Assembly: GCA_026122225.1 (NCBI GenBank)
Contig: JANEZZ010001904.1
Location: 682,001 to 746,000, forward strand
Length of the DNA: 64,000 nt
From: Heloderma charlesbogerti
Taxonomy: Eukaryota > Chordata > Lepidosauria > Squamata > Helodermatidae
Reading direction: 5' to 3'
Position numbers and translations under genes: made by a program. The notes under the pieces are model-generated. The model saw nothing but the letters and a program-made list of their open reading frames with translations, was not told where the DNA came from and did no database searches. Below, piece by piece: positions 21,447 to 31,981 of this stretch (its first letter is position 1; each line of letters begins with the position of its first letter).

Positions 21447-22623
21447 GTATGGGGTGGGGGGGCATGTGCACTCTTTATTTTACAAAGTTTATCTCGTTCT
21501 GTCCTTGCAACCCCTCCAGCAGCTTCAGCTTTCTGGAGCTTTCATCTTGGGCTGTAATTTGCCCAAGATACACAAATTGTTTACATAATTTACATATCTC
21601 GCTGTTTTCAAAGGGAAAATTAAGACAAAATCTGCAAATGGTACACACCTTCCCACTCTCCCTGCAGGTTGGGATGGATAAACCCACTCACTCCCACCTT
21701 GAATGCCGCTTGCCAACCCCCCCCTACCCGACCCCAGCAAGCGTGCTGGGTGAGCTGCCCAACGGTCTGCAGGAGCTTGGCTACAGCTCACAGTGCCTTG
21801 GGGGCCTGCCTCTGCCACCTGTCCATCAGCCTTTCACGCTCTCCTTGCAAGGGAGAGCACAAGGGGCTACTGCTGCCAGGCAACTGTGCCTCCCTTTGCT
21901 GCTGCCCAGCAGAGGTGAGGTTGCTCAGCAGTGCAAAGGCAGCGGCGGCAGGATGGGAACCTCTCAACTCCCATCCTGCTGCCATGAGCAACCAGGCCTC
22001 TCCCTCTGCCAGGCCCCGGCAGAGGGAGGAGCAGTTTCTTGGCGGCAGCAGCACCCCCTCGTTTTGCAGAAATGTTTCCTTCTTTTTGAAGGGGCCCGTT
22101 CAGGGAAAAGGAAACACTTGCAGCAAACATCTGGTGCTCAGTTGGCTGCAGTAGTGGGGATGGGAGGGGGAGAAAACAGTGCCACAGCACACAGCAGCAG
22201 GGACGGGGACAGGCTAGTTGTTTTATGTAAGTGTTAGACACTTAGGTAAAATGACCAGGGCCTAGCTCCGTCACTGCTGCCGTGGTAGCAGAGTTGGAGG
22301 AGGAAAGGAAAGGTGCTTCCTCTCTCCTTCTCCTGTCCCCATTACTGCAGTAGTGGTGGCAGGGACAGGCAGCTCAGGGAGGAAGTGGGCAGCCGGCTGC
22401 TTGCCTACTGGGCACAAGCCAAATCGGGCAAGCATGGGTGACTGGGAACTGGAGTCCAGGGGGCCAAGCTGGCTTTGAGCCCCAAAGAGATGCCTGTGCC
22501 ATCTCTGCCTGCACTGCAGTAGGTGCCAACTCCAGCAGGGAAAGCCAATCTGCTGTGGATTTCGGAGGTCGGATTCTTAGGAATCTGTTGGGGATTTTGT
22601 TGAGGATTTCTCCAGCATCCCTA
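21249..22623. mobile_element. Probable hAT-like insertion inside CR1 (ends uncertain)
   Basis: The right end GATTTCTCCAGCATCCCTA resembles family G. The left boundary TAGCGCTGTGCTGAAACC is tentative. Flanks ATCATAAC and GTCACAAT agree at 5 of 8. CR1 sequence lies on both sides, but roughly the region between the QGSVL motif and the RRLRGD motif is absent, so a simple insertion does not explain the junction. The core 21850-22110 is foldback (gccaggcaactgtgcctccc…; gggaggagcagtttcttggc…). Confidence 0.45.
21411..21450 (+). repeat. (GT)n microsatellite
   Basis: tatgtgtgtgtgtgtttgtg followed by further GT units; about 18 dinucleotides with one T interruption. Confidence 0.95.
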
Positions 22624-23019
22624 GTCACAATACAGATCCTTGTGGGACCCCATTGTTGGTACACTTCCATTTCAAGAAATGACCACGTATTCCTACTCCC
22701 TGCTTTCTGTTCTTTAACCAGTTACTGATCCATAGGAGGACCAGTCCTCTTATCCCATGACTGCTAATTTTGCTCAGGAGACTTTGGTGAGTGAATTCAT
22801 CAAAAGCCTTTTAGAAAGCATAGTAAAAACCATCTACCAGATCACCCCGTCCACATGTTTACTGAAACTCTCAAAGAACTCTAAAAGGTTAGTGAGACAG
22901 GACTTACCTTTGCAGAAGCCATGTTGATTCTTTTTCAGCAGGGCTTGTCCTTCTATACTAATTTTATCTTTAATAATGCTTTCAACCAATTTACCCAGAA
23001 CAGACCTTAAGCTAACCAT
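22624..23019 (-). mobile_element. CR1-like LINE, reverse transcriptase fragment
   Basis: The minus strand encodes SVLGKLVESIIKDKI, LLKKNQHGFCKGKSCLTNLL, FFESFSKHVDG and, after frameshifts, WISNWLKNRKQG-like and GVPQGSVL-like blocks, all conserved CR1-clade RT motifs. Broken by stops and indels. The same segment occurs on the plus strand at 43930. Confidence 0.88.
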
Positions 23020-23025
23020 GTTTGT

Positions 23026-23297
23026 GGTGGGGTTGCCACCTCTTTTTTTCTGACAGGCTCCTTATCTTGAACAGCCAGCCTCATGGCAAGTAGGTACAAC
23101 ATGGTCCTCTCTATGCTGAGAATAGATATTGAATAATACATATTGAATTTGGCTGATACAGATGAGTAATCAATTATTTTCTTTTTTGAGAAAAAAATAC
23201 CAAAATTTGCAAATTTCTTCACAAGGAAGGAAATAATTTGAGACTTTCAAAAGCTGAATGTGGTGGAAAGGGAAACTTGCATATTTGTCCATCCCTA
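23026..23297 (+). mobile_element. Family F hAT-like element, left-truncated
   Basis: Begins gggttgccacctctttttttc and continues gacaggctccttatcttgaa, catggtcctctctatgctga, ending TTTGTCCATCCCTA. It is collinear with the right half of the F elements at 26110-26575 and 51505-51777. The left half is absent. Confidence 0.7.
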
Positions 23298-24140
23298 CCC
23301 TAGGTGACAGCTCTAGCAGTAAAGCTGAATTGGGATTCTGCAAAGTAGTTTCACTGCAAAGCAGTTATGATGTGGCATGGGAGAAAACCTGCACTGACAT
23401 CATACATCATGCAGATCACCGACATCATGCAGATTGCAATACTCTCGTTAGCACCACAACTGCATCTATTTGCAGTACACATGGAAAAGGGACCTACAGG
23501 AGTGGAACAGAGATGCCCTGGTGCATGTGGGCTGTGGGGACTTAGGGGATGGATTGGATACACATCCAGGACACTTAACAGTACATTCATGCAGGTGCTC
23601 CAGAAAGGTTGGCCAAAGAACAGAAGAACTTAACATTTCCCCAGAGATGCTAACATTCAGCCCCACTGGTGTTAGTCGTCTTGGTCCCCTTTTCAACAAA
23701 TGGTCCACATGCATCCAGATGGCATTGCCACATCAGTCTTCAGTGGGAGTCATAATGTTAGAATGTCCAGAATCCCAATGTTTACATAGTTATAGGTCAG
23801 TCTCTAACCTGTTCTGTGGGTTTTTTAAAAATAGTTAAGCAAAGTGTTTGGGATCTCAAAGCTGCCAATTTCTAATTTATCTCCAATATGGTACATAATA
23901 TAAAGTCTGTACTGACAATTGTGATCAATGACCTCTTCAGGGTTATTGGTGGTGGCGGCCCTTCCATCTCAATCACATTTGTTTTGTCAGCAGCATCTGA
24001 CAGGCTGGGAGTTCTGTGTTGTACTTGCTACATAGGGCAGTAGAGAAATTATCTAAATTGGCGTATTTGTGGTTTCAGTCCCTGCTTCCCCACTCCACAC
24101 TGTCCCATGTTTTATCTTGTGGCAAGCAAGCACCACTAAC
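23298..24140. other. Unassigned sequence
   Basis: No gene or element recognised. Confidence 0.4.
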
Positions 24141-24233
24141 AGCATAATTCTGTGCTTGTCTATGCAGAAGTAAGTCCCATTAAGTTTCAGTGGGACTTAC
24201 TCCCAGGTAAGTGTTTATAGGACTGTAGCCTAA
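24141..24233. repeat. Short hairpin interspersed repeat (GGGACTTACT type)
   Basis: The hairpin arms are aagtaagtcccatt and agtgggacttactcc, flanked by agcataattctgtgcttgtc and tgtttataggactgtagcct. The same repeat lies at 47852-47939. I recall it as a very common short repeat in squamate genomes; its class is uncertain. Confidence 0.7.
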
Positions 24234-24387
24234 TCCACCTGTGTAATGTAATCCACCCTTATGTGAACAATCTGGGCAAGGGCAGTTTTGAGGAGGAAAA
24301 TTCCTTGTGTGAAAGTTTGAGCCCTTACAGAGTCATTTTTTTATCTGTCAGAATCAATACAGATTAATCTTGGCATTTGGATTGTAG

Positions 24388-24504
24388 CAGGAGCGTGGCC
24401 TTCCAGATATTGTTGGACCCCAATTCCCACCAGTCCCAGCATGACCAATGGTCAAGGGTGATGGGACTTGTAGCCTACCAATATCCACAGGTTCCCCATC
24501 CCTG
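24388..24504. mobile_element. Short CAGGGGTGGGG-type hAT MITE remnant
   Basis: Inverted halves: cagatattgttggaccccaa…caccagtcccagcatgacca / tggtcaagggtgatgggact…agcctaccaatatccacagg, ending in TTCCCCATCCCTG. This is a widespread squamate hAT MITE type. The TSD is not recognisable. Confidence 0.65.
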
Positions 24505-24544
24505 GAAGTTGTTAAGCTTCCAATATGTGAGCTTATCTATGTTG

Positions 24545-25085
24545 ATGTTGTTATTAAAATTTATGCATCGCTTCCCACTGCAAAAAGCAGTCTCAAAGCA
24601 ACTTATTCACACAGGCACAGAAACACATAATTAATATAAAAGAAAAAAGCTGAAATCAATATAAAACATAATCAGTCCAATGCAAATAACAATAAACACC
24701 ATAAAAATCTAAATAACAATACAGTATGAAAAGTAGTCATCTGCTATACACAAAAACTAACCATCACCACCCCTTGCAGCCTAGAATCAACACCAGAGAA
24801 GCAACCCAGAACAACTGGGCCATACCTGATTTCCAAATGCCTGGGGAAAGAAGTATGTCTTTGTCTGCTGCCAAAAATATGAACTTTGGCACCAGGCAAT
24901 TTCCACTGGGGAGAATGTTCCATAAATATGGAGTTATCACAGAAAAGACTGGTTCCCAAACTGCCACCCCACCCCTGAGTTTCTCTCAGAAGGGGTGCAC
25001 AGAGAAAGGCCTCTGAAACCAGCCTCAGGACCAGGTAGGTTCATATGGGAAGAGGCAGTCCTCGAGGTAGGGGGTCTGGAGCCAT
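24545..25085 (-). mobile_element. L2-like LINE 3' end fragment
   Basis: On the minus strand the order is a degenerate ORF end (…gactgcctcttcccatatga, tggaacattctccccagtgg), then a 3' UTR-like AT-rich region ending agcgatgcataaattttaat. The layout parallels the better preserved L2 3' end at 46438-47440. Confidence 0.6.
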
Positions 25086-26109
25086 GCATATGATATCCCT
25101 GGTATATAACATTTCCTTGAATGAAGGAAAATGAACAAGTGAAGCCAATACAGCATGGCAGTTAACATGTTGACTATGAAGCAGGAGACTTCCCAGTCTG
25201 AGCACAATACTCCATCCAGCTGCGAGGGCTGAAAAGCTTATACTTTTATAAACAAACAAACAGACAGACAAACAGTACAATTCTGGGTCTCTATGAATTG
25301 TGTGGTGAGGATTTCCACATGTAAATTAATGGCTTGAGAATATGAGTAAGAATTTCCCAGCTTGCCCCCTGCCCCCTCAATTGCTACTGAATTTTGCTTC
25401 AAATGAAATTTTGAGGCATATTTGGATGTTTCTTCTTGGGCAAAACATCCAGGTTATTTTGAAAAGAAGCAAGCAGAGCTTTGAAAGCGCTAGGAAAATG
25501 CCTTTTCCTGTGTGTGCATATCCTTTAACAGTTACTAAATATGTATGATCTCAACGTTATTGGCTGACAGCAATTGGAATGATAAACGTTATGAATACAA
25601 TTAATGGACCCTGGAGTGCTGACACACTCAGTAGCTGCACAATTACCATGAGAGCTGGGAAATGACTTAATAATGGGAGAAAGCAATATTATTGTGCTGC
25701 TGCTGTGCAGCTCTTGTGTATGGTGTTACCATGTAGGTGTCTTCCTTCCTCCTCCTACATGAGGCCTGTACAATGTTTGACCCACCAAACTGAAAGCATC
25801 CCGCTAGTCATGCACTGTAATGTAAATCCAGTGGTGGTGGCCCAAGACATTTGACTGTTTGAGGCAAAATGCTCCACTCCATACCACTACTAGGGCCAAT
25901 GCTCCTAAAGAGTCTTCCTGTATCATTCAGACACCAGTTCCTGCCTTCATGTATCCGCACTGCCCCATTGTGCCACCAGAAGCAGAATGCTTCATCCTAC
26001 CAGGTGGCAGGGACAGCCTTGTGTAAATCAAAGATTACCAGGGCAGCAGATGTGTTTGAGGGAAGCCTCACCAAAATTGTGACAGACTTCATCTTTTATG
26101 TGTCAGGAT
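25086..26109. other. Unassigned sequence with a possible conserved element
   Basis: No repeat or gene recognised. 25560-25710 is low-repeat DNA rich in ATTA/TAAT and CAATTG-like motifs (see findings). Confidence 0.35.
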
Positions 26110-26575
26110 TAAGGATGGTGAGAGTTTCAGTTCGGTTCAGTTTCGATAAGGATTTGCCAAAATTTGCAAATGCCTTCATATCTGAGACAGAAGAACTTGA
26201 GATTTAAAATATTCAAATGGGGGAGGAACCAAAAGTGACAGATTGATCCATCCAGGCCAAGGATATTAAGTGCTTTGCTCTTCCAAGCCTAGGTTTTCAA
26301 TCCCTGTGTATTCAGCCACATGGTGGATTAGGGTTTTCACCTCATTTTTCTGTCAGGCACCTCATTCTTAACAGCTACCTGGCAGACAGGTACATCATGG
26401 TCCTCTCCATGCTGAAAAAAGCTGTGCTTATTGAATGTGGCTGGTGCAGATTGGTGGGAATTTCATTTCTGATAAAAATTTAGCCAAATTCACAAAGTTC
26501 TTTATATTCGGGAGAGAGAGATTTTGAAAAGTTGAATGTGGGAGAAAGGGAAACAGACAGATCCACCCAATCCTA
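26110..26575 (+). mobile_element. Family F hAT-like element (466 bp), perfect TSD
   Basis: Left end TAAGGATGGTGAGAGTTTC, right end ATCCACCCAATCCTA. TSD GTCAGGAT at 26102-26109 and 26576-26583. Unusually, the two flanking parts are direct repeats of each other (gagagtttcagttcggttc…aacttgagatttaaaat…; gtgggaatttcatttctga…gattttgaaaagttgaatg), separated by the shared spacer (tttctgtcaggcacctcatt, catggtcctctccatgctga). Non-coding. Confidence 0.9.
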
Positions 26576-26784
26576 GTCAGGATACGTTTCCACACACAAT
26601 GGCACAGGCTTCAACCAATACAAAGAGATGTAAGCAAATGGTACTTTGGGCATCTTTTCAGGTGCCCTGCAGCCTAAACATATGTTGCTTAGTAAGACAT
26701 ATACAAAACCACATCTGTTGTGATAACTGGAAAATAGGCATTGCATCAGGTAGCCAGAAGTGTCATGGGGTCATCCTCGATGTC

Positions 26785-26985
26785 TAAGAAAATGAGAAGG
26801 TTTTCACAGCGTTTCTAAAATTTAAAAAATGAGATAGCCTGGCTGGCCTCCCTAGGGATGCAACAGTAGCACTGCTGCAGAAAATGCTCTGGGTACCATT
26901 GTATCTTGAGGTGGTATCTGGAGCGATGCCTTCCCAGGGGTTCTGAGACCAGAGAGAGTCAGATGGGTGGAGTCACTCCTGCAAG
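26785..26985 (-). mobile_element. Possible L2-like LINE 3' fragment
   Basis: The minus strand gives a degenerate order (ctcagaacccctgggaaggc…tctgcagcagtgctactgtt…aaccttctcattttcttaga) resembling the last part of the L2 ORF and the beginning of its 3' UTR. Weak. Confidence 0.35.
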
Positions 26986-28199
26986 CACACCCTGATGCCA
27001 GCTTCTTCATCTCACTTCCACCTTGACTGCCTTTCCTTTTAGCAGGACATCCATACCAAGGAAACTCTGCATTTGGCCCCCATCCTTCTGGACCTGCTGC
27101 ACATATTTCCAGACATGATGGTTATGCCACAAAGATGCAGCTAGGTCTCCAGAGATACAGTACCTTGTAGTAGAATAAAAAAATATGGCTGGAAAGGAGC
27201 AAAAGGCTACTGTATCCCACTCTGCCTTTAGAAAGCTCCAAGCTGCTGACACGGGCTCCTGTGTGTCCCATCTAATTACCTAATGGGCCCACACTTGCTT
27301 AGCTTTCATAATGCAACAACATCAGGTGCTTCAGACCATTCACTGGGCCCATGTTCAGCCCCTGATTTGAAGGCAGGATGGTCCATGTATCAAAATCTCC
27401 AGCAAGCAACTCACACAAACCAGATTATATACCATAGCACAATGGAGTGTAATTTATAATTCATAGGTAGCGCTAGACAGATCTTCTAGACAGATCAAGC
27501 CATTTGCCTAGATCTGCAAGCACGAAAAGAGAAGCTCATACAACCAGCCAAGTATATGAACACACTGGTATTTATTGTGATAAATGTTGTTTATGTACAT
27601 GCTGCCAGGAAATGAACTGAGACTATAGCTTGCTCAGTTGCATTTTAACAGTGGAGAATTTGAACAATCACCAGGCTAAACGGGATATGGAGATTAATAG
27701 GGTTCATTTTTCTTAAGAAAGATTGTATTTATTAAACCATTAAAGGAATTTAGGTGGAGATAACCTGTGTGAGGATTCAGATTAATGTTTTGGCAATGAA
27801 TAATCAACTGTGGATGTTCCATACTTCCAAGAATGTAATACTATTGGCAGATGATGTAACAGTTACTGGGCATTAGAATGATCAGCCAAAGAGCCTTGTT
27901 CCACAAGTTACTCGCATATGATATAAGTAACATGATCGAGAGGCAGCAGGGCCACACAACTGGCCTAACCAGCATGTTGTGCACTTCCTCCTGCCCTGCC
28001 TTTAATGTGCACATGTTAGGCATAAATGTCTGCATAGAAGAAGCCTAGGCACATACCGTTCTACATATGTAGGCTTTCCCTGGAGTTGACAACTTGCATA
28101 AATCAAGGTTCCACCATCTGAGGAAGCCTAAGGGGGTAGAAGTGTATATGCATAGGTTTCACTGTGCAGACATCCATCATGAAATATCCCACCTTTGTC
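26986..28199. other. Unassigned sequence
   Basis: No gene or element recognised. 27640-27830 is AT-rich and free of recognised repeats. Confidence 0.35.
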
Positions 28200-28741
28200 T
28201 AGGGGTGCACGAAAGTCACTTACCTGGTCTCGCAGCTTTTCGCGGTGGGGGGGAGGCGCTTCGCTCCTCTCCCCCTGAAATTCAGGCCAGGGGGGGAGGC
28301 TTCCTGCCTCGCCTGGCCGAAATTCAGGCTGGGGAGAAGCGCCTCGTCTCCCCGGCCGCGAAATACAAAAGTAAAAAAAAACCCCACACACCCGTGATAG
28401 GCTACGTAACGATTAACATAGCCTATCACGGCTGACTTTGGAAATCTAGCCGTGATAGGCTACGTTAATCGTTACGTAGCCTATCACGGGTGTTGTTTTT
28501 TTTTTTTACTTTATTTTGTAATGGCGGTGGCGGCAGCCGGTTGGAAGATAGGCCACCGCCCCCGCCCCTGACGAAACGCCCCCGAACTCCCGCTGGGACC
28601 GGCCCCCGAGAGGGACATTTGAGGGAGGTAAGTCCCTTCCCGGGGGGGGGGGGCGGAGAATTTCACCAAGAATTTCAGGGGGCTGAATGCGTTGGCATTC
28701 AGCCTCCCCAAGATTCGTGGAGAAATTCTCTGCCATCCCTA
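28200..28741 (+). mobile_element. AB-family palindrome hAT (542 bp)
   Basis: A end TAGGGGTGCACGAAAGTCAC, B end GAGAAATTCTCTGCCATCCCTA. Two P1 palindromes (28394-28429, 28452-28488) without P2/P3. Two tandem GC-rich blocks (gaaattcaggccaggggggg) sit inside the A end, and GGAGGTAAGTCCC at 28626. Flanks CCTTTGTC and CCATAGGC agree at only 5 of 8. Confidence 0.85.
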
Positions 28742-29161
28742 CCATAGGCCAAGTCGACAGCTGCTAGGGGCCAGGCTATTGGAGCCATTCATCACTGCTC
28801 TTATCTGATATGCTTATTTGATCAGAATATGGGGTTCCCAGTGACTGAAGGAATGTATGCTTTAGGCTTTGAATGTATTGTGTTGCTTTTCCTTGTTTTA
28901 TTAGCCAATTTTAGCTAAATAAACTAGGGATGGCTATCACAGGAAAATCTGGCCCTTTGGGGGCTTGATGGATTTCCCCAGAGCCCCTGGCTCTGCTTGC
29001 ATTATGCTCCTAGTGGAACTGGGAATGAAAAAACCACACGCTTTTTCATGGAAACTGGGAAAGGTCTCCTTGGTTTTTCTAAAAACCTCTATTCATGCAA
29101 ATTGCAGCTGCAATGTGCATAATTTGCACAAATTTCAGCCATAAATTGCTTAATTTTGTGC

Positions 29162-29450
29162 AAAATATTTATTTATTTATTTATTTCTATACCACCCAAT
29201 AGCAAAATGCGCCTTCAACTTGCACAAATTAAGCAATTTATGGTTGCACTTTGTGCAAATTAAAGCAGTACATTCATTTTATTTATTTATTTATTTACAT
29301 TATTTATAAACCGCTCCATATCTAGAACAGATGTTGGGGCTGTGAATACAAAAACTAAAAACAGTAAAAGAATAAAAAGATTAAAACACCACATGAAAAT
29401 TATACTTGTTTAAAAACACAATGCCAATAAAAACTATAACTGGTTAATTA
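29162..29450 (-). repeat. L2/SINE-type 3' tails inside the family D element
   Basis: (ATTT)n then ctataccacccaatagc at 29165-29205, and ttatttatttatttacatta then taaaccgctccatatc at 29280-29325, followed by AAAAC-rich sequence. These are typical minus-strand L2 3' ends; two partial copies, or one interrupted copy. Confidence 0.55.
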
Positions 29451-29483
29451 AGGAATGCCTCCTAGAACAGTGCTGATTTCAGG

Positions 29484-30276
29484 TAGGGATGGCGGAGTAT
29501 TCTGCCACGGATTTCAGTAAGGCCGAATACACTGGCATTCGGCCCCCTGACACCCGCGGCAGAATGGCCCCCCGCCCCCCTGCAGAATCCCCCCCAGGAC
29601 GAAACGTACCTGGGGTGGATGTTCCGGCAGCGGCAGCTCCGGCAGTGGTGGCGGCAGCTGGTCTCTCGGCAGGCTGCTATGGACGCAAATGGTGGTCGCT
29701 GTAGCGGCCGCCATTTGCATCCGGCCAGGCTGCCTTGATAGGCTATGTAAGTATTTACGTAGCCTATCACGGCAAAGAGCAGGGTCACAAACGGCGGCCA
29801 CTACGCCATTTCCGCCGCTGCTCTTTCCATGATAGGCTATGTATGTATTTACATAGCCTATCACGGCAAAGGCAGCCACACAAATGGTGGCCACTATGCC
29901 ATTTGTGTGGCTGCCTTTACCATGATAGGCTACATAAATACTTATGTAGCCTATCACGGAAAGAGCAGCGGCAGAAATGGCGTAGTGGCTGACGTTTGCG
30001 CCCCTGCTCTTTGCCGTGATAGGCTACATAAATACTTACATAGCCTATCAAGGCAGCCTGGCCAGATGCCAATGGTGGCCGCTACAGCAGCCGCCATGGA
30101 CGTCCGCAGCAGCCCGACTGTGGCTGGAACTCTGGCTGCGGATGGCCCTGGCTGGTGGCTCCGTGGAGCTGCTGCAGAGCGGAGCCAGCCAGGGAGGATT
30201 CCGGGGGGAGGGACGGACCGCCTCCCCCCCCACAAATCACACCAGCAAAAAGGTAAGTGACTTTCGTACATCCCTA
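29484..30276 (-). mobile_element. Nested AB-family palindrome-array hAT (793 bp)
   Basis: B end TAGGGATGGCGGAGTATTCTG, A end AAAAGGTAAGTGACTTTCGTAC, then ATCCCTA. TSD ATTTCAGG / ATTTCTGG (7 of 8). Four P1 palindromes (about 29737, 29828, 29919, 30014) alternate with GCAGGGxCAC…AAATGG inverted pairs. The array is symmetric about ~29888, with gccaggctgcctt / aaggcagcctggc bounding it. Confidence 0.93.
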
Positions 30277-30297
30277 ATTTCTGGAGGCACCGGGAAC

Positions 30298-31322
30298 TAG
30301 GGATGAATGGATTCCCTACCTTCTGGTCTCTGGGTGAATCTGCCCAGGGGGGAGGCGATCCATCCCCCACACCGGAATCCTCCAGAGTGGCTCCACGTCG
30401 GGAGGATTTCGCAGAGCCACACTCCAGCTCCGTAGCACTGGCAATACGGTAATGGTGGCAGCCATTATGTATTGCTGGGAGGAATACAGCTGCAAATGGC
30501 ATAGGGGATGCTACTTGCGGCCGTAAAGCCCTGAGTTTAACCTAATTGCAGCCATAAACATCTCTACTTAGGTTAAACTCAGGGCTTTACGGCCGCAAGT
30601 GGTGTCCTCTATGCCATTTGCGTCTGTATTCCTCCCAGCAATACGGTAATAGCGGCCGCCATTACCGTATAGGGGTGTGTGGAATACACACCCCATTCCG
30701 GTCCAGCAGTCCACAGTGGGGGGGGAGGTGATCCGTCCCTCCCCCCTGGAATCCTCCCTGGCCAGCTCTGCTCCGTGGCAAGGCTGTGGAGCCGCCAGCC
30801 GCGGCTGGCCACGGCCAGACTTCCGGCTACTGCCGGGCTGTGGCCGCAAATGGTGGCTGCTACGTCAGCTGCCATTTGCATCCCTGCCAGGCTGTGATAG
30901 GCTACATATGTATTTACATAGCCTATCACGGCTAAAGCGGGGACGCAAATGGTGTCCTGCGTAGGGGACACCATTTGCGGCCGTGGAGCAGTGCGGCAGG
31001 CAGCAGCAGCCGGATCCGGACCTGCCATAGACAGGTAGGATCCGGTCTGCGGGGACTTCGCGGGGTGGTGGTGGGGAGCAGTCCATTCCACCGCGGACTC
31101 CAGGGGGCCAGATTCTTTAGAATCCGGCCTCACTGGAGTCCGTGGCGGAATTCTCCGCCATCCCTATTACCGTATCGTAAATGCTACGGAGCCTGAGTGC
31201 CATTCCGGGGGGAGTCCTCCAGACGCGGAGGTAAGTGAGCTGTTCCACTGCGTATTCCAGAGGCTGGATTCCAAAGAATCCAGCCTCATTTGAGTCCGCG
31301 GCGGAATTCTCCGCCATCCCTA
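30298..31322 (+). mobile_element. AB-type hAT with a different core palindrome (P4); perfect TSD
   Basis: Left end TAGGGATGAATGGATTCC, right B-type end GGAATTCTCCGCCATCCCTA preceded by hairpin GGCTGGATTCCAAAGAATCC. TSD CCGGGAAC at 30290-30297 and 31323-31330. Without its nested copy it is about 520 bp. In place of P1 it has a ~29-bp-arm palindrome, GCCCTGAGTTTAACCTAA / TTAGGTTAAACTCAGGGC (30518-30597), flanked by GCAATACGGTAATGG pairs. GAGGTAAGTGAG near 31240. Confidence 0.93.
30670..31166 (+). mobile_element. AB-type hAT nested at the third level (497 bp); perfect TSD
   Basis: Left end TAGGGGTGTGTGGAATACAC, right end GAATTCTCCGCCATCCCTA with hairpin GGCCAGATTCTTTAGAATCC. TSD TTACCGTA at 30662-30669 and 31167-31174, lying inside the ATTACCGTAT motif of its host. 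Contains a single P1 palindrome (30895-30930) between P2-like pairs (cgcaaatggtgtcc / ggacaccatttgcg). Confidence 0.94.
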
Positions 31323-31981
31323 CCGGGAACAACATAGTGTTGGTTGGCCATAATTTGCACAAATTATGCAAACTGCAGGTGCAGTTTGTGTTAAATGGCC
31401 ATTTGCAGGGGTGGGGGGATGGAAAACTGGGAGCTAGCCCAACTCATACAGATCGAGTTGGGCCAGCTTGCAGGTTTGCAAGCTGGAGTCCGGGGGGTTG
31501 AGCTGCTGAAACCTCAGTGAACTTCATCCCCCCAGATGGATTCTGCTGACATCCCTAAAATAAACTTCTTTCATTCACCCATTGGTGTATTCATTGCCTC
31601 TGAATATCCAAAAGGGACCATTGCCTATTGGTAAAACAAATGGCAAAACACTGGCATGTCTTAAAAGTTATTTTTACATTTTATTTTGGAAACTGCTTTG
31701 AGAAATTGTTGCTGGAAAGGTGGCATAGAAATATTGTAGGTAATAAATACCTACCTACATACATAAATGGCATTTCTGGGAAGCAGCTGATGATGCTGAC
31801 ATGGTAATTCTCTGCGAAAGACATCAACATGATGTGATGGCCAGAGACATGTTCCAGCTACAGGCCTTAGATGGAGGCTGTTTCTAATGGTGTCTGCATC
31901 ATTTTTGTAATGTGTGCTGTCATTTTTGTGGAGCAAGTAAAAGAGGTGTGTAATACTTTGAACATGACTACTTCTATCTGG

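Larger units (their letters stand above)
28925..31557. mobile_element. Family D hAT-like element, outermost host of a three-level nest; perfect TSD
   Basis: Left end TAGGGATGGCTATCACAGG then AATCTGGCCCTTTGGGGGC; right end GATTCTGCTGACATCCCTA. TSD AAATAAAC at 28917-28924 and 31558-31565, 2.6 kb apart. Removing the AB insertions 29484-30276 and 30298-31322 with one TSD each leaves about 799 bp. The foldback words (ttgcacaaattatgcaaact and similar) lie on both sides. Also contains L2-like tail sequence at 29281-29450. Confidence 0.92.

Noticed and set aside
21398..22237. 279-residue open frame starting in a GT microsatellite
   Set aside because: Begins in (GT)n, spans foldback repeat DNA, has no recognisable domain and no splice context.
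21249..22623. A confident hAT call with TSD ATCATAAC/GTCACAAT
   Set aside because: Only 5 of 8 positions match and the CR1 on either side is not contiguous, so the TSD may be coincidental; kept at low confidence.
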